A DNA stretch of 5,926 nt from JAAZMI01 sp964603615. GTDB taxonomy: Bacteria > Bacillota > Dethiobacteria > DTU022 > UBA8154. The DNA lies in NCBI GenBank assembly GCA_964603615.1, contig CAZRVU010000074.1, forward strand, positions 1-5,926. The letters run 5' to 3'. Made by a program: the position numbers and the translations under genes. The notes beneath the pieces are model-generated. The model searched no databases. It was given only the letters and a program-made list of their open reading frames with translations, and was not told where the DNA came from. This document shows, piece by piece, positions 1 to 5,231 of the stretch; the first letter of the stretch is position 1, and each line of letters opens with the position of its first letter.

Positions 1-29
1 ATGCCACAAGGGTTTAAAAGTTTATGTAT

Positions 30-269
30 TTAAATTAGGTGTAAAACAAACGAGATTATTAATCCATCAACAGTTAGCTCGAATAAACCAACGACATTAT
101 ACGAAAGAAAGTTTCTTAGAATCACAAGAACAAAAATAAATACAGAAATTAATACTAATACAAAATGTGATAGTATGTTCATAGTAAATGTGATTTTATC
201 AATTACATCGTTTATGACACTAAGAGGGAAAAAACCCTTTTCAATGATTGCAGTTTTGGTATTCCTCAA
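30..269 (-). pseudogene. Truncated DctQ-like TRAP transporter small membrane subunit
   Basis: A 79-codon frame with a TTG start and an AGGGGTG ribosome site. Residues 19-79 follow the DctQ N-terminal pattern: an amphipathic lead (VINDVIDKI), a first membrane helix (about 33-51), the ILRNFLSYN segment equivalent to the common RYxFN motif, then GLFELTVDG before a second hydrophobic helix. DctQ proteins are usually about 150-180 residues with four helices, so this one stops inside helix two at a TAA (30-32). All three minus frames contain or approach stops in the last 30 bases except the original one, which is open from the stop to the left edge; a Tyr-to-stop change is possible but the following residues are not clearly DctQ. 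It lies where dctQ belongs, downstream of dctP. It could be a pseudogene, an end of a rearrangement, or a sequence error. Confidence 0.48.
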
Positions 270-276
270 TTAATAT

Positions 277-283
277 CACCCCT
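277..283 (-). promoter_or_regulatory. Ribosome binding site supporting the TTG start of the DctQ-like frame
   Basis: AGGGGTG on the minus strand is separated by seven bases from the TTG at 269-267. This spacing and purine content are what a real gene start would show, and are the best evidence that the short membrane-protein frame was or is translated. Confidence 0.5.
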
Positions 284-426
284 GTATATTAATAGCGCCA
301 CTATTAAAATTCTGTAACAGTACAACAATTTATTCCAGAATGGTTGACTTTTATTACCACAAGTATTCTATATATCCTAAACAATGCCAGCATTATAAAT
401 GCTTTGGCTAACGAAAAAGTACTGCC

Positions 427-470
427 TATTTTGAATTGGGCATACTTTAAAGAATGCCCAATTCAAAATA
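427..470 (-). terminator. Perfect 17-bp hairpin between dctP and the DctQ-like frame (terminator or mRNA-stabilising stem)
   Basis: Arms 427-443 and 454-470 are exact reverse complements over 17 bases with a 10-base loop, starting 28 bases past the dctP stop codon. On the transcribed strand the stem is followed after eight bases by ACTTTTTC, a displaced T run, so it may be a weak terminator. In binding-protein transport operons such stems after the binding-protein gene commonly protect its mRNA and reduce expression of the membrane subunits, which fits the position. A second small stem (386-408, GCCAGCATT with AATGCTTTGGC, two-base bulge) follows. Confidence 0.6.
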
Positions 471-497
471 TCTTATAGGCCTTATTTTGACCAAATC

Positions 498-1547
498 TTA
501 ATTACTGAAAAGGGTGTTTAGGAGTGCTCTTCCTTCGTTTTCGTAACCTGCTTCTTTACACTCTTCTAACCATATTTTTTCATAAACCTCTTCTTTAAAT
601 TGGTTAAACCAATAATCTAATTCCTCTGGGGTTAGGTATGTTAATTCCCCGTGTTCCTTAAGGAAATCCATTGATTCTTTATCATATTTTTTTGCCGATT
701 CCTTTGTTAATTCTTCTGCTTCACGGCTAACCTCCATTATAATATCTTGAATATCTGCAGGTAATTCATTCCATGTATCCAAATTCATAAAATTAATATA
801 AAGTGGGTTCCAAAGCGGTCCCATAAAATAATCGCATACTTCATAAAATTTTCTTGAATAAAAACTACTCCAACCCGAAAGTGCCCCATCAATAGAACCT
901 TTATCAAGTGCATCATATACTTCAGAAGGAGCAATTCTTGCTGGAATTCCCCCCAATGATTCTAGTGAATGGAGTGTACCTGGTTCAGGTCCCCTAATTT
1001 TTAAACCTTTTATATCTTCAGGACTTCTTATGGGAACAATAGACGCAACACCACATTCACCATAAATGACAAAATTAAGCAATTTTACATTATAGGATTC
1101 ATACAGGGGAGCTACTATTTCATATACCCCATCACGAATTTTATCCCAGTGATCGAGATCCCTCACTTGCCAAAAAAAACTTGAAAACCCAAATACAGGA
1201 TTCCGGGGACCCCAATGATCGCATGAACTATAGGCTAAATCCAATGCGCCTGATGAAACCGCCTCAATAGCTCCTTGATGATCATCATATAGTTCTCCCC
1301 CAACATATACTTCAATGTCTACTCTACCCTCAGTTCTTTTATTTACCTCCTCAGCAAACCATTTTTGCATTTCTGAAACCGGGTGGGATGGGGGCAATAA
1401 TCCTGAAAAACTCATTTTAATAGTTTTTTCCCCAGTTTCAGATATTGATTTGGGATCCGATTCTGAGGCACAACCTGTAAAAACCATAAGCAAAAAAGTA
1501 ATCAATATAACAAAGACTATACGTTTATGCTTTTTACGTTTTAACAT
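498..1547 (-). CDS. dctP: TRAP transporter solute-binding lipoprotein (DctP family)
   Basis: Extracytoplasmic substrate-binding subunit of a TRAP importer, here 349 residues from the ATG with the GAAGGGG site. Residues 1-26 form a lipoprotein signal: basic MLKRKKHKR, a hydrophobic stretch to about residue 23, and lipobox F-T-G-Cys26, so the mature protein would be anchored to the outer face of the membrane, as usual in Gram-positives. The DctP domain follows: KMSFSGLLPPSHPVSEMQKWF, then GQGAIEAV-like QGAIEAVSSGALDLAY (91-106), and the signature DIKGLKIRGPEP (178-189). In the signature Arg185 matches the Arg that binds the ligand carboxylate in SiaP/DctP. SEVYDALDKGSIDGA (208-222) is also typical. 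The ligand is therefore probably a carboxylate, likely the substrate of the preceding enzymes, though this is inferred from context. The next gene is a truncated DctQ-like subunit; no intact membrane subunits are in the window. Confidence 0.95.
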   Translation of the reverse strand: MLKRKKHKRIVFVILITFLLMVFTGCASESDPKSISETGEKTIKMSFSGLLPPSHPVSEMQKWFAEEVNKRTEGRVDIEVYVGGELYDDHQGAIEAVSSGALDLAYSSCDHWGPRNPVFGFSSFFWQVRDLDHWDKIRDGVYEIVAPLYESYNVKLLNFVIYGECGVASIVPIRSPEDIKGLKIRGPEPGTLHSLESLGGIPARIAPSEVYDALDKGSIDGALSGWSSFYSRKFYEVCDYFMGPLWNPLYINFMNLDTWNELPADIQDIIMEVSREAEELTKESAKKYDKESMDFLKEHGELTYLTPEELDYWFNQFKEEVYEKIWLEECKEAGYENEGRALLNTLFSN

Positions 1548-1556
1548 TTTTGTAGT

Positions 1557-1563
1557 CCCCTTC
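1557..1563 (-). promoter_or_regulatory. Ribosome binding site that fixes the dctP start
   Basis: GAAGGGG on the minus strand lies 9 bases before the ATG at 1547. It precedes the codons for a lysine/arginine-rich lipoprotein signal peptide, so translation starts here and not at the upstream GTG (1808) that would add 87 implausible residues. Confidence 0.8.
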
Positions 1564-1569
1564 TTATAG

Positions 1570-1587
1570 TGCGAATAATACTTCGCA
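1570..1587. promoter_or_regulatory. Operator-like dyad just upstream of the dctP ribosome site
   Basis: Perfect 6-bp arms TGCGAA and TTCGCA separated by six bases, seven bases upstream of the dctP Shine-Dalgarno. The size and position fit either a regulator site or a small 5' UTR hairpin. No regulator gene is in the window to connect it to. Confidence 0.25.
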
Positions 1588-1705
1588 AAATTTTTGAAAT
1601 AATAATATATTATTAAAAACATTTCTCTATTTTCATGCAGGATTGAAGATTTCCAATTTAAGCATAAACACGAATAATTATATAAAACACCACCTTTCAT
1701 AAAAG

Positions 1706-1726
1706 GGTTAGCGATACAACGTAACC
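1706..1726 (-). terminator. Possible terminator hairpin after the PrpD-like gene
   Basis: On the minus strand GGTTACG pairs with CGCTAACC with one bulged base and a six-base loop, followed by CTTTTATG. The stem is reasonable but the T tract is only four bases and the hairpin lies 230 bases past the PrpD stop. It could end the enzyme transcript before a separate dctP promoter, or be a leader hairpin of dctP. Confidence 0.28.
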
Positions 1727-1956
1727 GCTGATAAATCCTATGGTTATTTACACACCTCCCAATCCCTAAATTTTTTACAAAGCCCCAAATCCATGCGCTT
1801 CCAAGCACAGGGGATAAATATTTTATACCTCCAATTGAAGTTTAAGTTTTATGCTACCCAAATGATGGCCGCACCGGGTAGAATCCCTTATTCAAACAGT
1901 TGCGGTATTAAGTGTATCTTAGCACCGCTTTTGGTTTTTCTAAATCTGGCCCCAGA

Positions 1957-3330
1957 TCAAGATAAAGCTTTTGTAAGCATCCTAGTTAACAAAGAAATAT
2001 CCTTTAGCTTATCTAATTCCCAAATAGTATCAATAATTTCCTGAGCATTTGTTCCTTTAACCATGGCTTTAAATTTATTTTCTATTTCGGAATCAGTAAG
2101 CGGATCTGTTGGATCTCCATGGGCTACAGATTTCACTGCCTCATAAACACTGCCATCATTCATAGAAATTATAACTTTTCCACCTGTAAGCAGGTCATCA
2201 AAAATGGGATCGGCACTTACTGTGATCTTTTCTTCCAGGTCGTAGATACGTTTATTATTCAGTTTTAAATATTGTTCAGGTGTCATCTCTTTGTCAATTA
2301 AAGAAGCGGCATTGACAAAGAAACTACTATGATCGGCTGTTTCCTTGTTTCTAGGGTGTCGCCTTTCCGGGACCCCACAATGATTCGCCTCCCTTGTTCC
2401 ACAAAAGATTTTTATATCTTTGATTTCTTCAGGACAAATATCATATTTATTTGCTAATTCAAGGGAACATTGACAGGAACCAATTGTAGTAACTTGAACA
2501 GGTATTTGTTTTTGAATAATATCTGAAATATAGTAGGTTGAACCGCCAGGCACGATTTCTTCGGGTATTAAAAAATCGTCGTTATAGACACTGTCGATCA
2601 AGCCAAATTCCCCTTCAAAAATCGGTAAATAACCGGTAAACCCTTGAGCTGCAAGGTAGGTTGACTGAATGCCTTGCATAGCAGCAAAGGAATAAGCGGT
2701 GCTTTTAGCCATAGGCAATTCAGTGTGTGATGTATCAACAATACCCAACGTTGCACCTTTCATTCCGCCAATACCCACGGCATGGGCTATTTTTTCAGGT
2801 GATAGTTTTAGTAAATAACCTAGAACTACAGGAATTATATAACTGCCATGGGTTCCATAATGAAACCCATGAAGACCGTTCAGTGCAGCTTTTGCCATCA
2901 TGGCGTCCAATTGATACGCAAAAACAATGGCCGCTAGAACTTTTTTTCCAGAAGCCTTGACAGATTCTGCAACAGCCAAAACACTGGGTATCGTTTCGGA
3001 AGGGTGCCCCCCCGATAATCGCGAGGAATCCTTAATTTTAATAAGATAGGTGTCCATAAAATCCAAATAGCGAAGCATTATACCGTTAACGAAAGCAGCA
3101 ATATAGGCAGGATAGTGAGCTTTTTCACCTATTATAGTTGACTTACCGCTACCCTTTACTTCATCCATAACAGATTTTGCAATTTTTGCAGGTTCAGACA
3201 TTCTTGCTCCTGCAATACATGCCAAACTATCCATAAGCACACTTTTTGCTCTCCAACGGACTTCATGTGGAATACTATCATAATCCCAACTAGATGCCGC
3301 TTTAGCAAGTTTTTCGGAAAAATATGACAT
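1957..3330 (-). CDS. MmgE/PrpD family protein (2-methylcitrate dehydratase-like)
   Basis: Member of the MmgE/PrpD fold (457 residues, normal length), which includes 2-methylcitrate dehydratase, cis-aconitate decarboxylase and iminodisuccinate epimerase, all acting on di- or tricarboxylates in the cytoplasm. The N-terminal helical domain shows RYLDFMDTYL (87-96, usual LDFNDT-like motif), GGHPSETIPSVLAVAE (107-122) and SPEKIAHAVGIGG. A second block carries GFTGYLPIFEGEFGL. The C-terminal domain has KETADHS (329-335, usual ETADHSLP) and HGDPTDPLTDSEIENKF (404-420). GAGGG lies 7 bases before the ATG. Around residues 277-290 the second-domain segment that usually contains a conserved His reads PVQVTTIGSCQCSLE without a His, so the activity may differ from characterised members. 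Lying after LeuC/D/B-like genes and before a TRAP binding protein, it probably handles a related hydroxy- or unsaturated acid. Family very secure; reaction unknown. Confidence 0.93.
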   Translation of the reverse strand: MSYFSEKLAKAASSWDYDSIPHEVRWRAKSVLMDSLACIAGARMSEPAKIAKSVMDEVKGSGKSTIIGEKAHYPAYIAAFVNGIMLRYLDFMDTYLIKIKDSSRLSGGHPSETIPSVLAVAESVKASGKKVLAAIVFAYQLDAMMAKAALNGLHGFHYGTHGSYIIPVVLGYLLKLSPEKIAHAVGIGGMKGATLGIVDTSHTELPMAKSTAYSFAAMQGIQSTYLAAQGFTGYLPIFEGEFGLIDSVYNDDFLIPEEIVPGGSTYYISDIIQKQIPVQVTTIGSCQCSLELANKYDICPEEIKDIKIFCGTREANHCGVPERRHPRNKETADHSSFFVNAASLIDKEMTPEQYLKLNNKRIYDLEEKITVSADPIFDDLLTGGKVIISMNDGSVYEAVKSVAHGDPTDPLTDSEIENKFKAMVKGTNAQEIIDTIWELDKLKDISLLTRMLTKALS

Positions 3331-3392
3331 TAGATTCCCTCTTTTTCACAAAATATTTTAAGATCAGTTGCACTGTGCTTAATCAACTATAC

Positions 3393-3401
3393 TTGTGACA
3401 A
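3393..3401. promoter_or_regulatory. Short dyad in the gap before the PrpD-like gene
   Basis: The 120-base gap between the leuB-like stop and the PrpD-like start holds the 9-base palindrome TTGTGACAA and, 23 bases away, GCACTGTGC (3370-3378) nested in a weak AGTTG/CAACT stem (3366-3388). Either could be an operator half or part of an mRNA hairpin. No good sigma-A promoter was found, so read-through from leuB is the default. Weak evidence. Confidence 0.15.
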
Positions 3402-3450
3402 TAGCCTTGTTGTTAAAATTAACTGTTCCGGGGCCATCTGAAAATTGTAT

Positions 3451-4560
3451 TCATCCAACAATATTAAACATTTTATTAGAAATAAGGTTGCCCATTTGTT
3501 TAGTGCCAACCTTCTTCATTTTGTCACTCATGATGTCATAAGTACTATAACCTTCTTCAAGCACAGCAGAAACAGCCTCTTCGATAAGATTTGCCTCTTT
3601 TTCCAGGTTAAAAGAATAACGCAACATCAATGCTGTGCTTAGAATGGTAGCGATGGGGTTCGACATATCTAAACCTGTGCGGGAAGGTGAACTTCCATGA
3701 ATAGGTTCATATAAACCGAATTGCTTGTTTTTTCCCATAGGTGCCCCCAGTAAACTGGCGGAGGGCATCATTCCCATTGAACCAGCTAGCATTGAAGCCT
3801 CATCACTTAAAATATCGCCAAACAAATTTTCAGTCACGATAACATCGAAGTCGGTAGGACGTTGAATTAATCGCATCGCACATGCATCTGCAAGCATATT
3901 TTCTAATATAACGTCAGGATATTCTTTGCTCAGCTCACCAGCGACCTGCCGCCACAGCCCTGACGTTGCAAGTATTTGGAATTTATCTACAGATGTTAAT
4001 TTTTTACGCCTGCTTTTAGCAAGTTGGAAGCCAATCCTTAGTATACGTTTTATTTCTTCTTCAGAATAGCAAAGCGTATCTACGGCCTTACGTCCCCCGT
4101 CAGTTTGCCAAACCTTTTTTGGTTCAGAATAATAAATTCCTCCGGCAAGTTCGCGCACAATTAAGAAATCCACTTTATTGACAATTTGAGGTTTTAAATT
4201 TGTGGAATTTTTCAAAGCAGGGTAAAGCTTCACCGGCCGGACATTTGCATATAAACCCAATTCCCTGCGCAACCTTATTAACCCATATCCAAATTCTGGC
4301 CGTTTATTTACCGCGGGATTTTCCCACTTCGGGTCGCCAACACATCCAAGTAATATTGCATCGCAATTCCTACACATCGCCAAGGTTTTTTCAGGTAAAG
4401 CGGAACCTTCTTGCTCAAAAGCCCTTCCTCCAATTAAACCAAAATCTAGTTCAAATTCATGACCATATATTTTTTCTACTGATTTTAAAACTGCTATTCC
4501 TTCATTAATTATTTCAGGGCCTATTCCATCACCGGGTAAAACGACTATAGAATATTTCAT
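3451..4560 (-). CDS. leuB: LeuB-type isopropylmalate/isocitrate dehydrogenase-family enzyme, atypical at the cofactor site
   Basis: Cytoplasmic NAD(P)-dependent beta-decarboxylating dehydrogenase (369 residues, normal length), expected to oxidise and decarboxylate a 3-substituted malate to a 2-oxo acid. The start VVLPGDGIGPE (residues 6-16) is canonical. The catalytic set is complete: Arg98, Arg108 and Arg136 for the malate moiety, Tyr143 and Lys193, and metal-binding Asp225, Asp249 and Asp253 (GDILSDEAS). AGAGGA lies just upstream of the ATG. Unusual points: the NAD-specificity motif, normally HGSAPDIAGK, reads HGSSPSRTGL, so the Asp-Ile pair is Ser293-Arg294. The motif usually DKANVLE reads DKFQILA, so the conserved Asn is Gln195. 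RPEFGYGLIRLRR (88-99) has two more residues than the usual RPExGLLxLRK helix region. These argue for a paralogue with altered substrate and possibly NADP use rather than housekeeping leucine synthesis; malate, tartrate or homoisocitrate-type substrates are possible. Family certain, substrate not. Confidence 0.93.
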   Translation of the reverse strand: MKYSIVVLPGDGIGPEIINEGIAVLKSVEKIYGHEFELDFGLIGGRAFEQEGSALPEKTLAMCRNCDAILLGCVGDPKWENPAVNKRPEFGYGLIRLRRELGLYANVRPVKLYPALKNSTNLKPQIVNKVDFLIVRELAGGIYYSEPKKVWQTDGGRKAVDTLCYSEEEIKRILRIGFQLAKSRRKKLTSVDKFQILATSGLWRQVAGELSKEYPDVILENMLADACAMRLIQRPTDFDVIVTENLFGDILSDEASMLAGSMGMMPSASLLGAPMGKNKQFGLYEPIHGSSPSRTGLDMSNPIATILSTALMLRYSFNLEKEANLIEEAVSAVLEEGYSTYDIMSDKMKKVGTKQMGNLISNKMFNIVG

Positions 4561-4601
4561 AATTGTCCTCTCTTAAATGAATTAATTTTTGAACTGGACA
4601 T
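4557..4601 (-). CDS. Possible 14-codon leader ORF coupled to the leuB-like gene
   Basis: An ATG at 4601 opens a 14-codon frame (MSSSKINSFKRGQL) whose TGA stop overlaps the leuB-like ATG as ATGA, the classic translational-coupling arrangement. An AAGG sits 5 bases upstream. The peptide has no run of leucine or other amino-acid codons, so it is not a classical attenuation leader. With so short a frame, chance is a serious alternative; evidence is limited to the spacing and the overlap. Confidence 0.2.
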   Translation of the reverse strand: MSSSKINSFKRGQL

Positions 4602-4623
4602 ATTTACCTTAAAATACTTCATG

Positions 4624-4648
4624 CTGCCAGATAATACTTTTTAGGCAG
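4624..4648 (-). repeat. Small inverted repeat upstream of the leuB-like gene
   Basis: CTGCC and GGCAG arms 15 bases apart form a possible hairpin in the leader of the leuB-like gene. On the transcribed strand it is preceded by a run of seven T. Function unknown; it could be part of an attenuator, a regulator site, or chance in AT-rich DNA. Confidence 0.3.
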
Positions 4649-4677
4649 AAAAAAATATTCTTTTTTCCTGCAAAAAA

Positions 4678-4698
4678 ACATGCAGAATTCTTGCACAT
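4678..4698 (-). terminator. Possible weak terminator or attenuator hairpin between the leuD-like and leuB-like genes
   Basis: On the minus strand the arms AUGUGCA and UGCAUGU can pair over 7 bp (two of them G-U) around a 7-base loop (AGAAUUC). Six U follow directly (plus-strand A run 4672-4677), the layout of an intrinsic terminator. The stem is short and low in GC. Part of its 3' arm can alternatively pair with bases further downstream (CTGCA with TGCAG, 4668-4685), so two exclusive folds are possible. Found by eye, with no folding energy calculated. Confidence 0.3.
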
Positions 4699-4736
4699 AG
4701 CCAAACTCCATACCTGCCTTTTAACGCTAGAAACCC

Positions 4737-5231
4737 TTAAAAACCGTGATCATCTTGATTTACATAGTTTATAAGACCCCCTGCCGTAAATATTTTTTGA
4801 ATAAAGCCAGGAAATGGGTTCGTCAAATAATTTTGTTTTCTTGTAAGATTACTAATCGCACCACTGAAGAAGTCAATTGCTAGCAAATCCCCTTGTTTTA
4901 TACTATCTATCTCTTTTAACTCAAATATTGGTAGACCAATATTGATGGAATTTCTAAAAAAAATGCGTCCAAAAGAGCTTGCCAAAACACACGCTATACC
5001 TATTTCTTTAATGACGAGGGGAGCATGTTCCCTAGAACTACCACACCCAAAGTTTTTACCAGCAACAAGAATATCGTTCTTAGAAATTTTCTTAGTAAAA
5101 TTTATATCCAGATCTTCCATGCAATGTACACTTAATTCTTTTATATCGGTAATATTTAAATAACGACCAGCAATAATAATATCGGTATTAATGTTGTCAC
5201 CGAATTTCCACGCTTGTCCTTGTAATGTCAT
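4737..5231 (-). CDS. leuD: LeuD-type 3-isopropylmalate dehydratase / homoaconitase-family small subunit
   Basis: Swivelling-domain small subunit (164 residues, the normal length for the short archaeal/clostridial LeuD type), partner of the LeuC-like protein encoded just upstream. The N-terminal WKFGDNINTDIIIAGRYL block and GKNFGCGSSREHAP (residues 58-71, the substrate-binding SSRE loop) are canonical, followed by SFGRIFFRNSINIGLP. The ATG at 5231-5229 shares its A with the leuC TAA stop (TAATG), indicating tight translational coupling. A strong GGAGGAGGT lies 9 bases upstream, inside the leuC end. The specificity loop after RYL reads Tyr24-Leu-Asn-Ile27. From family knowledge, isopropylmalate isomerases usually have YLV(M/Y) and homoaconitases YLR(T/S), so this is neither and leaves the substrate open. 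Family and start are secure. Confidence 0.95.
   Translation of the reverse strand: MTLQGQAWKFGDNINTDIIIAGRYLNITDIKELSVHCMEDLDINFTKKISKNDILVAGKNFGCGSSREHAPLVIKEIGIACVLASSFGRIFFRNSINIGLPIFELKEIDSIKQGDLLAIDFFSGAISNLTRKQNYLTNPFPGFIQKIFTAGGLINYVNQDDHGF

Larger units (their letters stand above)
270..497. other. 228-base spacer between dctP and the DctQ-like frame
   Basis: No coding frame is supported here. It holds the 17-bp hairpin, a smaller bulged stem at 386-408 and the ribosome site of the DctQ-like frame; the remainder is plain AT-rich sequence. It is longer than the usual dctP-dctQ gap, consistent with a control or decay element in between. Confidence 0.5.
1548..1956. other. 409-base non-coding gap upstream of dctP
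   Basis: There is no convincing gene here. The minus frame is open from a GTG at 1808, but the encoded residues look random and precede a clear signal peptide. Visible structure includes a CTACCC/GGGTAG stem (1854-1881) and a GGTTACG/CGCTAACC stem (1706-1726) followed by CTTTTAT. There is also a 16-base AT palindrome (1600-1615) and a TGCGAA/TTCGCA dyad (1570-1587) just before the dctP ribosome site. A TATAAT hexamer lies at 1677-1682 on the minus strand without a good -35. The length suggests that dctP has its own promoter and perhaps an operator, but none can be fixed by eye. No T-box, SAM or cobalamin riboswitch signature was recognised. Confidence 0.5.

Noticed and set aside
2..139. Plus-strand open frame of 45 codons running in from the left edge
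   Set aside because: No recognisable motif, no start in the window, and it lies opposite the DctQ-like minus frame; it could be the tail of a gene outside, but nothing supports this.
1600..1615. 16-base AT-only palindrome as an operator
   Set aside because: In AT-rich intergenic DNA such simple palindromes arise easily, and it has no GC positions to give specificity.
1548..1808. N-terminal extension of the TRAP binding protein from a GTG at 1808
   Set aside because: The added 87 residues look like translated intergenic DNA, and the ATG at 1547 has a good ribosome site and is followed directly by a lipoprotein signal peptide with a lipobox.
1690..1956. Riboswitch or T-box leader upstream of dctP
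   Set aside because: No T-box GGTGGNACCGCG motif or recognisable SAM, cobalamin or lysine element; only isolated small stems.
4557..4601. Classical leucine attenuation leader peptide
   Set aside because: The small frame has only one leucine codon and no run of any regulatory amino acid.
1315..5163. Other plus-strand open frames of 65-102 codons (for example 1315-1569, 2727-2960, 3445-3642, 4200-4508, 4942-5163)
   Set aside because: All are mostly antisense to strongly supported minus-strand genes, with no domain pattern or ribosome site of note.
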